Shown piece after piece: positions 1 through 6,282 of a DNA stretch of 6,282 bases. The DNA lies in the NCBI GenBank assembly GCA_019246575.1, contig JAFAQG010000703.1:1-6282 (forward strand). Reading direction: 5' to 3'. Each line of letters opens with the position of its first letter. Position 1 is the stretch's first letter. The notes beneath the pieces were generated by a model. It was not told the origin of the DNA. It made no database searches and worked only from the letters and a program-made list of their open reading frames with translations. This stretch comes from Acidobacteriaceae bacterium. GTDB taxonomy: Bacteria > Acidobacteriota > Terriglobia > Bryobacterales > Bryobacteraceae. The position numbers and the translations under genes were made by a program.

Positions 1-842
1 CTGTCTTTCCACGTGCTCGTATCCAACTCATAAGTACCCTCAAATTCGCAGCGACTATAGCGCTTACACGCCGCAGCGAAATTCAATTGGCTGCTGACGT
101 GCCGGGTCCTTCCTTTTAAGTTTCGCTGCGCATCCGTGTGACTCAAATGTTCTGCCGCTCCTGTTTGGATATGTTCCAAACCCAAAGCGTACTGTAGACG
201 CACATGCAAATCGATATCTGCGAATCCCCACGCATGAAATCTAGAATCATAGCCCTGTACATCCAGAAAGTGTTGTTTCCTAACAAGAACAAGACCTGGC
301 CCTGCACGCGTATGGTTCGGATAACTCGAGCGCCAATTCTGGACAGTAGTCGACCGACCATCGCTCCATAAAAATTCCGTTGTCCAAGTAGATACTACAC
401 CTATGAGATGGCTACCGTCAATCATTCCCTCTGGCCACCTAAAGTCTGTTGCTAGCTTAGTTTCTCGGACCTGCGCGATTGTAATAAAGCATCTCTCTGT
501 CAAAAACAACGCGGCCGCTATGATGTCCGACAGCAAAATAATATCGGCATCAAGCGTTAACAAGATCTCAGCCCGAGATACAAACGCGCCTAAATTAAGG
601 GCAAGCGACTTATTAAACTCTGTACTAGGAACGTAAAGGGTCGACACGTTTGATCCCACAACATGAAGACGCTCAAGTATTGACGCGAGTGCAACGTCAT
701 CTCCCCCGCAATTAACAATTATTATTTCACAATCTTGTTCCCTAAACCGTTCGATAGTATGCGGCAATGTTAGTTCAATCTCAGGGCGATTACACCACGG
801 TATGATAACGGAGGCAACTGGCTGCAAATTATCTCCCATCAT
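1..842 (-). CDS. Family 2 GT-A glycosyltransferase, 3' end missing
   Basis: The minus strand reads without a stop from the ATG at 842 to the left edge (280 codons), so the C-terminus is cut off. The protein is expected to be cytosolic and to move a sugar from a nucleotide donor to an unknown acceptor. The start SVIIPW (residues 11-16) is the first beta strand of the GT-A nucleotide-binding fold. FNKSLALNLGA (76-86) is the usual segment before the metal site, and LDAD (97-100) is the DXD metal-binding motif. GPGLVLVRK (181-189) and FHAWGFADIDLHVR (202-215) match the acceptor-side motif of galactosyltransferase-type C-terminal domains, where W-G-x-x-D-x-D is typical. A second ATG follows immediately at 839, and neither start has a good Shine-Dalgarno sequence. 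The gene lies 21 nt after the SQD1-like gene on the same strand, which suggests one operon and possibly translation coupled to it. The donor could be that enzyme's product, but this is inference. The fold is secure; substrate and linkage are not. Confidence 0.9.
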   Translation of the reverse strand, partial: MMGDNLQPVASVIIPWCNRPEIELTLPHTIERFREQDCEIIIVNCGGDDVALASILERLHVVGSNVSTLYVPSTEFNKSLALNLGAFVSRAEILLTLDADIILLSDIIAAALFLTERCFITIAQVRETKLATDFRWPEGMIDGSHLIGVVSTWTTEFLWSDGRSTTVQNWRSSYPNHTRAGPGLVLVRKQHFLDVQGYDSRFHAWGFADIDLHVRLQYALGLEHIQTGAAEHLSHTDAQRNLKGRTRHVSSQLNFAAACKRYSRCEFEGTYELDTSTWKD

Positions 843-863
843 TAACAAGTGACGCTTAAATCG

Positions 864-2048
864 TCATTCCGAGGCCGAGACCCGCCCAAGTCCACTGGCC
901 CATTTCACAGAGGGAATAATCACATGACGACGAGCCTCAATTCGATCACGGAACCGGAGAAGATCGGATAACATGAGGCGGAGGTCTAACTCGAAATCGT
1001 GAGTCGGTTTGTAACCGAGGGCCACTAAATGATTGCGATCTGGATTGTAATAGTGCTCTTCGTCTTCAAGACGGGGGTTCTCTACATGTGCAATCGAGAC
1101 TTCGAATCCGAGTAGGTTCGCAAGGCGTTGAATCGTTTTCGATATCTGTAGCAATTCATGCACGCCTTCGAATTGATTAAAAACACGATACTCACCGGCC
1201 CCAGGCGGATTTTCGATCGCTATTGCTAGGCATTTGAGTGAGTCTCGAAGAGGTAAAAAACCTCTCTTCTGTTTTCCGCTGCCAAACACGGTCAACGGAT
1301 GACGCACTACGGCTTGACAGCAAAGGCGGTTGATAATTGTGCCAAAAGCTTCATCGAAGTCTAGGCGCGTAACTAGCAGGTCATCTTCAATGCAATTTTC
1401 AAAGCGGGTCCCGAAGACGATTCCCTGCATAATGTCTGTTACCCGAAGGCTGTACGTTTTGCACGCGAACAAGAGATTGTTCGAATCATGAACCTTGGAC
1501 CAATGATACCAACTCCCTGCAAGTCTTGGAAAAGGCAGATAGTCTTTGCGTCCACGAAATTCTACTTCAAAGGAGCCTTCCGGGATATCGATGTTGGGTG
1601 TTCCGTACTCACCCATTGTGCCCAGCTTAACAATATGAGCATGACATTGAAGGTCTCGCAGAGCATGTATTAAATTGAGCGTACTGACGATATTATTAGT
1701 TTGAACGAGAGCTGCATGCCTAGCACCAATCATAGAGTAGGGTGCCGACGGACATTCACCTAGGTGAATAATCGCATCTGGTAGATACGCACCAATGACT
1801 TGCTTAATGAAGGGATAGTCAGTTAGGTCACCTTGGTGAAACGCTATGTTCTTGTGCGTCGCATTAGTAAACGCGACCAAACGATGGCTCATCGAGGCGA
1901 CCGGGGTGGCACTCCACGACCCCATTTCCTCGACCCAACGACGGCGAAAAAAGGAGTCAACCCCAACGATCTGATGTCCCCTAAGAGTAAGGAATTGAGC
2001 GAGAGGCCAACCAATATATCCATCAATGCCAGCGACTAGAACTTTCAT
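864..2048 (-). CDS. UDP-sulfoquinovose synthase-like NAD-dependent SDR (SQD1/SqdB family)
   Basis: This 394-residue protein matches the SQD1/SqdB family over its whole length. In that family the enzyme uses NAD and sulfite to turn UDP-glucose into UDP-sulfoquinovose, the head-group donor for sulfolipid and for some sulfonated glycans. A Rossmann nucleotide-binding loop GIDGYIG lies at residues 7-13. SAPYSM is at 101-106, and KLGTMGEYGTPNIDIPEG at 141-158 carries the catalytic Thr. YHWSKVHDS at 181-189 is the SDR YxxxK pair (Y181, K185). HPLTVFG (250-256), RGFLPLRDS (262-270), GEYRVFNQF (285-293) and EEHYYNP (330-336) are further family signatures. The length is normal for the family without a plastid transit peptide. 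The ATG at 2048 is preceded by AGGA ten bases upstream. Departures from the plant enzyme are GIDG instead of GGDG and ECPSAPYSM instead of EQRSAPYSM, the latter near the substrate. No sulfite-supplying or sulfolipid synthase gene is visible, so the exact product is inferred. A related 4-ketosugar or epimerase reaction is the main alternative. Confidence 0.93.
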   Translation of the reverse strand: MKVLVAGIDGYIGWPLAQFLTLRGHQIVGVDSFFRRRWVEEMGSWSATPVASMSHRLVAFTNATHKNIAFHQGDLTDYPFIKQVIGAYLPDAIIHLGECPSAPYSMIGARHAALVQTNNIVSTLNLIHALRDLQCHAHIVKLGTMGEYGTPNIDIPEGSFEVEFRGRKDYLPFPRLAGSWYHWSKVHDSNNLLFACKTYSLRVTDIMQGIVFGTRFENCIEDDLLVTRLDFDEAFGTIINRLCCQAVVRHPLTVFGSGKQKRGFLPLRDSLKCLAIAIENPPGAGEYRVFNQFEGVHELLQISKTIQRLANLLGFEVSIAHVENPRLEDEEHYYNPDRNHLVALGYKPTHDFELDLRLMLSDLLRFRDRIEARRHVIIPSVKWASGLGRVSASE

Positions 2049-2058
2049 TTAATTCTGT

Positions 2059-2062
2059 TCCT
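2059..2062 (-). promoter_or_regulatory. Ribosome binding site of the SQD1-like gene
   Basis: AGGA on the minus strand lies ten bases upstream of the ATG at 2048, at the long end of normal spacing. It supports that ATG, which also begins the MKVLVAG strand expected at the very N-terminus of this family. Confidence 0.5.
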
Positions 2063-2122
2063 GTCTGAAACTCCCGTTTTCGACATGAATCAACTATTTG
2101 TACCGTCGGTGGTTGAGATGTT

Positions 2123-2152
2123 ATTGTATTCACAATGCGGCGTTTGTAGCAA
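2123..2152 (-). promoter_or_regulatory. Possible sigma-70 type promoter for the SQD1-like/GT2 pair
   Basis: On the minus strand TTGCTA (2152-2147, four of six matches to TTGACA) is followed after 18 bases by TACAAT (2128-2123, five of six matches to TATAAT). The -10 box ends 75 bases before the ATG at 2048, so the pair is correctly placed to drive the minus-strand operon. Boxes of this quality occur by chance in a gap this long, so this is only a candidate. Confidence 0.25.
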
Positions 2153-2172
2153 CATCATGCTCCGGGATGGCC

Positions 2173-2200
2173 ACCGGTGCGATCTGCTGATCGACACGGT
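2173..2200. repeat. Imperfect inverted repeat, 12-base arms with 4-base loop
   Basis: ACCGGTGCGATC (2173-2184) and GATCGACACGGT (2189-2200) pair at nine of twelve positions around the loop TGCT. The inner five (CGATC/GATCG) and outer four (ACCG/CGGT) pairs are perfect. It lies just upstream of the possible promoter of the minus-strand pair, where an operator could sit. There is no U-run on either side, so it is not an intrinsic terminator. A chance repeat remains possible. Confidence 0.35.
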
Positions 2201-2630
2201 CTGGGGCCTCTGACGAACAATAATTCGTTCTTGCCTATGGTTGGCCTGCCATTCTGTTTCAGCGTGGGCCAAATTTTCCGTGCGGAGTTCTCAATTCTCA
2301 GTTGGCAGCTTTTCTGCCTCATGAGCAACCAATGCGTTCAGTAGGGAAAGTAGACGTTAACGTAAGCCAGATCGCGCAAAACATTGAGACAGACACCCAG
2401 CCCTGTGTTTTTCCTTTCGCTCGCGCTCGGATCCAGTGCCACTGCGATTCCCAATACCCGGCACTAACGATACGACCGCTAAGCAGATTGTAACCTCACA
2501 CGAACGCGATAGGAGACTTGGACCGGAGCGACTTGATCCCGCACATCCCGCCAAACTCTACATCGGCCCGTGAACATTGCCAATTGCAAACGCGAGCAAT
2601 CTCCACCGGGACCGTTCTTTTAAAGAGAAG

Positions 2631-2660
2631 GTACCCGGCCGTAGCCGGAGTACTAGTACT
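2631..2660. repeat. Hairpin abutting a perfect 12-base palindrome
   Basis: GTACCCGGC (2631-2639) can pair with GCCGGAGTAC (2644-2653) through nine base pairs, with one bulged A at 2649 and a four-base loop CGTA. The right arm runs into AGTACTAGTACT (2649-2660), which is its own reverse complement, so two alternative foldings share the same bases. Only three T follow, so it is a poor intrinsic terminator. A protein-binding site or a recombination remnant are alternatives; no function can be shown. Confidence 0.4.
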
Positions 2661-3041
2661 TTGTCAGGCATCAGATGACCCCGATCTATGGGCCAACACG
2701 CTGAAATGCGCCTACACTGCAGAGTGGATTGTCACGATGAACCACGTTGCCCGCCTCCTGCCAAAACCTATTTTTCCGCATCCTACTCAGTCCCAGGCTG
2801 TCCATCCGGCAGTTAGCCCCCCGGGTTCATATCCTTTTCGATAATCTTATGTCTCAGGCGGAGATCGCCGCGTGTTTGCGGCTCGCGTTCCTATCGGAGT
2901 GTGCACACGTGATGACCGGCGAATCGAGGATGCTTGGCATCAGCAAATGCTCGGCCGTTCTGTATCCAACGAGGCGGATGAGGCTTGATCGGTGCGTGCA
3001 TGTACTCCTCCGCAACAGGAATTCCGAGGAAGTTCGGTGTT

Positions 3042-3074
3042 CCGGATTAAAGGAAAGGCGTGAAAACCGGATTA
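3042..3074. repeat. Direct repeat CCGGATTA, 25-base period, upstream of the gene at 3123
   Basis: CCGGATTA occurs at 3042-3049 and again at 3067-3074, each followed by purines. The second copy ends 48 bases before the ATG at 3123. Two equally oriented copies about 2.5 helical turns apart before a gene can be activator sites, but eight bases is short and chance is a fair explanation. Confidence 0.25.
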
Positions 3075-3114
3075 GGAATGTAGAGATGTAACAAAACACG
3101 GTTGCGACTACATT

Positions 3115-3119
3115 AAAGG
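3115..3119 (+). promoter_or_regulatory. Weak ribosome binding site before the gene at 3123
   Basis: AAAGG lies only three bases before the ATG at 3123, closer than usual. The frame has a TAA stop at 3114-3116, so the start cannot lie further upstream. An in-frame ATG 11 codons downstream (3156) is an alternative start, likewise with a purine-rich GGAAG very close before it. Confidence 0.4.
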
Positions 3120-3122
3120 TCG

Positions 3123-4682
3123 ATGGGATCTGTGCAACTATACTCGCCGGAAGTGATGGACGCCGCTAAAGAGAGTTTGCCTGCCGGGCCTCGCATCTCA
3201 TGTATCGGAATCCCCACTGCCGATCGGCCCGCCGAGCTATTACGCGCTCTGTGGAGTTATTACCGATCCGGCCAAGGCTGCCATAACCATAACTTACGAG
3301 TATTTGTTTCAGACAATTCCCGCACACACGAAAACACCATCAAGGTCGCACTTGGATCGTTCGCCACCTCTATTAACTGGCCGGTTTTTTATGCAGGCCC
3401 CGAAGAAAAAGCGGGTTTTATCGTTGCCTTGCAAAGTATGTCTGATGCACCCCCGCCTGTTCTTGAGTTCGCATTGTTCGGAGTACATGGCTCTCCCGTT
3501 ACAGCCGGGGCTAATCGAAACGCAATTCTCTTGCACACGATCGGAGACCTTGTTCTGAGTGCCGATGACGACACGGTTTGCCAACCAGCTACGCTGCACG
3601 GCACTGAAGAAACAACCACACTTACGGTTGGTGGCACTGGCAATGATGCCGCTTTTTGGTTTTTTCCGGGCCGAGCTTCAGCCGTGGCTGCTGCGACACA
3701 ACTGAAAATAAACATTTTCTCTGAGCACGAGCGGCTTCTGGGAAAAGCTCTCAGCCAAATCCTCTCTACTTACCCGCCCGAACGGATTCGCTCCCTCAGC
3801 AAAGATTACGGCCGGTTAGAGTCCGCCGCCTTCGCGAATGCTCAAATACGTATCACCTTCACGGGTGTGCTAGGCGACTCCGGAATGTTTTCGACGCCTA
3901 AACTTGTGCTGCATTCCGGGAGCCCGACTATCGAGCGACTGGACAACTACATAAGCACCGGCGGAAATCTTCTTGATTGTCGCGACATCGGACGCCAATG
4001 GCTTGCACCCACAATTTGCAGAATGGGCGCACCTATGACTACCGCGACCGGGCTGGATAACCGCACTTTATTGCCGCCCTTCCTACCCGTATGTCGCAAT
4101 CAGGATGAAGTTTTTGGAGCAACACTCAAAAGGTGTATTCCGTCAGCGCTTTGCGGGCACCTACCCTTTACAATTGTCCACGACCCGGCCGGGCAGAGAC
4201 GAAACGAACCAAACTGGGCCTCGGCCGTACGGTTGTGCGATCTAGTACTGGAGTGCATAACATCATGGAGCGAGCCGGTTGAGGAAAGGACCCCGTCAGA
4301 ACGTATGCTGTTATTGGGGCAGCATGTCACTCACCTCGGTGAACTTGCTCCAGCACGCTTTGAGGAATTCTCCCGGTCGGTGCTATTAATAAGAGCCGCG
4401 AAGATGGCTAGCCACTTAGAAGCACGTCTCGCAAGTGGCGGCGATCGGCCTACATGCATCCGTGATCATTTGGCAACACAACTGAACGAACTGCGGCAGG
4501 CAATCACCAGACGAGATTACGGGAGTATGCGCTTGGATGCGCCCGGCTCCCCTCAACATATGGTCAAGCAGTTTGGCCAGCTCCTCTCTTGGTGGCCAGA
4601 GATTCTACGCGCGACATCAATGCTTCGGGAGCAGGGAATCTCATTAGGTCAAACGATAGCCGCGCATCGAACCTGGTTGTAA
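3123..4682 (+). CDS. GT-A-like putative glycosyltransferase with unassigned C-terminal domain
   Basis: This 519-residue protein begins with a GT-A-type nucleotide-sugar fold. IGIPTADRP (28-36) is the first strand and loop, FVSDNS (61-66) the second strand with its acidic residue, and AGANRN (128-133) precedes LSADDD (145-150), the expected metal-binding DXD. Further on, FLPVCRNQDEVFG (320-332) sits where GT-A enzymes carry the xED catalytic-base motif, here with Gln in place of Glu. HLPFTIVHDP (346-355) offers a His like the late metal ligand of these enzymes. Residues from about 370 on are mostly helical in character, with no domain I recognise. No signal peptide or membrane segment is evident, so it should be cytosolic. 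Transfer of a sugar to an unknown acceptor is inferred from fold motifs only, and a catalytically altered relative is possible. It faces the oxygenase-sulfotransferase gene and its last 34 bases overlap that gene's end. Confidence 0.85.
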   Translation: MGSVQLYSPEVMDAAKESLPAGPRISCIGIPTADRPAELLRALWSYYRSGQGCHNHNLRVFVSDNSRTHENTIKVALGSFATSINWPVFYAGPEEKAGFIVALQSMSDAPPPVLEFALFGVHGSPVTAGANRNAILLHTIGDLVLSADDDTVCQPATLHGTEETTTLTVGGTGNDAAFWFFPGRASAVAAATQLKINIFSEHERLLGKALSQILSTYPPERIRSLSKDYGRLESAAFANAQIRITFTGVLGDSGMFSTPKLVLHSGSPTIERLDNYISTGGNLLDCRDIGRQWLAPTICRMGAPMTTATGLDNRTLLPPFLPVCRNQDEVFGATLKRCIPSALCGHLPFTIVHDPAGQRRNEPNWASAVRLCDLVLECITSWSEPVEERTPSERMLLLGQHVTHLGELAPARFEEFSRSVLLIRAAKMASHLEARLASGGDRPTCIRDHLATQLNELRQAITRRDYGSMRLDAPGSPQHMVKQFGQLLSWWPEILRATSMLREQGISLGQTIAAHRTWL

Positions 4683-6282
4683 TAAGGTTCAACCCATTGC
4701 GCTATCTCCTGCGCCAGCAACTTTGACGCACAGGCGCGCTTCGCTGCTGAATCGGAAGTAAACAATCGCGCATTGAGCGGATCTTTAGAATATGTGGCGA
4801 GGATCCTTTCAAACACGGTACGATCCTGCTCTAATGAGAGGCTGAGCCCAAGAAACAGAAGTGTGTCCGCTATTACGTCCAGATCCAGGTCATCGTAATC
4901 CACAACCCGACACCCTTCCATCGATGTGTCGGCAATCGCTTTATAGAACTCACCAAGGATGCGAGCGCAAACAGATTCTTGTGATACAATCCCCTCCGCG
5001 CGGAGTTGACGGTGGATGTCCGCCAGCCTGCCTTCTTGATTCGCGCTGAGCCAGGCTGGCGGCGTCGCCGTGCAGGACGCTGCGACTTCGAGCGGATGCC
5101 TGATCAGAATTACACAAGGCGTTTCAGGCCAAAGCTTTCGTATTTCGGAGATGTACAGTAAGTTCCAACTCGTGAACTTCACTATTAGTAAATATCGCCG
5201 GTTACAAGATCGGCCGTAGGCTCGCATGAGTGCCCGCAGGACTCCGGTCCGTTTCGCAAGCTCGTCCACGTCGCTCGCGTTTACCTGAAAAGACAATGTC
5301 TGCGAGAGTGGCTCCGGTTCCGAAAGCACTATTGCTTCATCACAAGCCCGGGCCATGTTAGCCAGTAATGTCGAGCCGCTACGCGAAACGTGGAAGATGA
5401 AGCCAGAGAGCTGCGAGTCTTGTTCAGCACCCAACAGTTCCCCAAGGTCGGTCCAACGGATGTTGAGCGGGTCCTTGCGGCGTAGCCGTTGTACGGTCTG
5501 ATGGAAGAACGGTTCGCGCAATGTCTGCTCGCCCGCTCTTACCCATTGCACTCGATCCGCATCCAACCTGACCTTCGCCGGTAACCAGCGTGTTGGCGCT
5601 CTAAGACCCGTTTCCATTTGTTTGTGCGGTGTCGCTGCGCACACCACGAGTGCCTGTTCGGCAATCAACTGGTTTACGAGCATCAGCTTTTGAGCGTCGC
5701 TCAAGTCGCCCGGCAAAGATGCCGGCGTGAACAGTTCCCCGCGACATATAAAGCGACACGCCTCGACATAGGCGTTCTCAATTTGAAAACGATTGGGGCC
5801 GTAGACAAGCTGTGGCGGCGCCACGCTCTCGTCAACACCGACGACTAAACCGTCTCGTATGCGGACCGAGGAATCCATATTCGCTCGATCCGTTTGTACA
5901 GGATCCAAACCGTCAAGAAGCTGGTTGTCCAGCGCACCGATGCGATTACGATAGAACAGATTAGTGAGGTCGTTTAGCGCCGCTTGCGTGTGCATGCAAA
6001 GAGACAGGTCTTTCTCGATCTCAACCACGGCGGCATTGATTTCGTTTCCGGCGCTGAAATGCGTGGCAAATCCCATCGGCAGAGGTTTTCGCAGCCGCGG
6101 ATTCGAGATCGCCGCGCGCGCTAGCGCCAGCGTCAACAGGTCAGCGTACGTCACCGGTTGAGTGCCTACCGTCAGGTGGCAGGATACTTGCCCCGGCTCC
6201 GTTTTGGCCTCGTGCCAAAAACCACGCGGGAGGTACAGCAAGTCCCCCGGTCCAAGTACTAACTCATTAGTAAGTTCGACCG
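4649..6282 (-). CDS. JmjC/cupin_4 oxygenase fused to P-loop sulfotransferase, 5' end missing
   Basis: The frame is open from the right edge (first whole codon at 6280) to a TGA at 4651-4649, giving 543 visible residues. The N-terminal part, including the HxD iron ligands, lies outside. The first residues, LGPGDLLYLPRGFWHEA (about 9-25), are the end of a JmjC/cupin_4 barrel. By comparison with YcfD and MINA53 the His of WHEA should be the third Fe(II) ligand. A helical and winged-helix-like C-terminal part of such oxygenases follows to about 225. From about 230 a sulfotransferase module begins: RWLPAKV, then FHVSRSGSTLL (about 296-306), the loop gripping the 5'-phosphosulfate of PAPS, and ILIRHPLEVAASC (about 391-403), the 3'-phosphate site. 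The family reactions are 2-oxoglutarate-dependent hydroxylation, often of proteins or peptides, and sulfate transfer to a hydroxyl group. An in-frame TTG at 6241 could be misread as a start but falls inside the barrel, so the gene begins beyond the window. Substrate unknown. Confidence 0.92.
   Translation of the reverse strand, partial: VELTNELVLGPGDLLYLPRGFWHEAKTEPGQVSCHLTVGTQPVTYADLLTLALARAAISNPRLRKPLPMGFATHFSAGNEINAAVVEIEKDLSLCMHTQAALNDLTNLFYRNRIGALDNQLLDGLDPVQTDRANMDSSVRIRDGLVVGVDESVAPPQLVYGPNRFQIENAYVEACRFICRGELFTPASLPGDLSDAQKLMLVNQLIAEQALVVCAATPHKQMETGLRAPTRWLPAKVRLDADRVQWVRAGEQTLREPFFHQTVQRLRRKDPLNIRWTDLGELLGAEQDSQLSGFIFHVSRSGSTLLANMARACDEAIVLSEPEPLSQTLSFQVNASDVDELAKRTGVLRALMRAYGRSCNRRYLLIVKFTSWNLLYISEIRKLWPETPCVILIRHPLEVAASCTATPPAWLSANQEGRLADIHRQLRAEGIVSQESVCARILGEFYKAIADTSMEGCRVVDYDDLDLDVIADTLLFLGLSLSLEQDRTVFERILATYSKDPLNARLFTSDSAAKRACASKLLAQEIAQWVEPYYNQVRCAAIV

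Larger units (their letters stand above)
2049..3122. other. 1.07 kb gap between divergent genes, no gene supported
   Basis: This stretch separates the minus-strand SQD1-like gene from the plus-strand gene at 3123. Reading frames of 40 to 114 codons occur on both strands and overlap each other, for example 2518-2844 plus, 2747-3091 plus and 2854-3099 minus. None shows a recognisable domain or a good ribosome binding site, and the frames compete for the same DNA. The region does hold two inverted repeats (2173-2200 and 2631-2660), a direct repeat (3042-3074) and a weak promoter candidate (2123-2152). It may be a regulatory region, eroded former coding DNA, or the home of a very short gene that cannot be recognised by eye. 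Confidence 0.6.

Noticed and set aside
143..361. 72-codon minus-strand frame starting with MVGRLLSRIG
   Set aside because: It is a shadow of the GT2 glycosyltransferase in another frame; the real frame carries the GPGLVLVRK and AWGFADIDLHVR motifs over the same bases and has no stop from 842 to the edge.
2085..2213. Short plus-strand frame of 42 codons with a Cys-rich middle, considered as a precursor peptide
   Set aside because: No Shine-Dalgarno sequence, no leader-like or known core motif, and competing frames on the other strand; kept only as a point to check within the gap.
2357..2490. Minus-strand frames that read without stops in overlapping registers, considered as a decayed transposase
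   Set aside because: Several frames are open over the same bases and none shows a transposase motif; no terminal inverted repeats or target duplications were found around it.
2936..2953. TGGCATCAGCAAATGCT as a sigma-54 promoter for the gene at 3123
   Set aside because: The GG and GC elements are one base too far apart and the second half lacks the TT, so it does not meet the consensus.
2747..3091. 114-codon plus-strand frame directly before the gene at 3123
   Set aside because: No recognisable domain and no ribosome binding site, and an 81-codon minus-strand frame covers the same DNA equally well.
6239..6241. TTG at 6241 as the start of the oxygenase-sulfotransferase gene
   Set aside because: The frame continues upstream to the window edge with conserved JmjC barrel residues (LGPGD), so this TTG is an internal Leu codon.

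Overview
The window holds four protein-coding genes, two of them cut by the window edges, around a central gap of about 1.07 kb with no gene I can support. No rRNA, tRNA, CRISPR array, complete insertion sequence or integrase is visible. Compact gene spacing, simple Shine-Dalgarno-like sequences and the protein families point to a bacterium. A Gram-negative, perhaps a proteobacterium, is my best guess, because JmjC/cupin_4 oxygenases and P-loop sulfotransferases of this kind are common there, but no gene fixes the taxon. The left part is visibly more AT-rich than the right edge.

Layout. (1) 842-1, minus: a family 2-type GT-A glycosyltransferase, open through the left edge, so its C-terminus is missing. 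(2) 2048-864, minus, 21 nt upstream of it and probably co-transcribed: a UDP-sulfoquinovose synthase-like (SQD1/SqdB) short-chain dehydrogenase. (3) 2049-3122: a gap with small unsupported reading frames, two inverted repeats, a possible promoter for the minus-strand pair and a short direct repeat before the next gene. (4) 3123-4682, plus: a 519-residue protein with a GT-A-like N-terminal half and a C-terminal region I cannot name. (5) 6282-4649, minus, open at the right edge: the end of a JmjC/cupin_4 Fe(II)/2-oxoglutarate oxygenase fused to a P-loop sulfotransferase. Its 3' end overlaps the 3' end of gene 4 by 34 nt.

Taken together this looks like an accessory biosynthetic or modification locus. 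It has a sugar-nucleotide enzyme expected to make a sulfonated sugar donor, one clear and one divergent glycosyltransferase, and a hydroxylase-sulfotransferase fusion. A plausible reading is decoration of a glycan, lipid or peptide with sulfo-sugar, hydroxyl and sulfate groups. The acceptor is unknown and no precursor peptide, carrier protein, transporter or lipid enzyme is visible, so the pathway assignment is inference.
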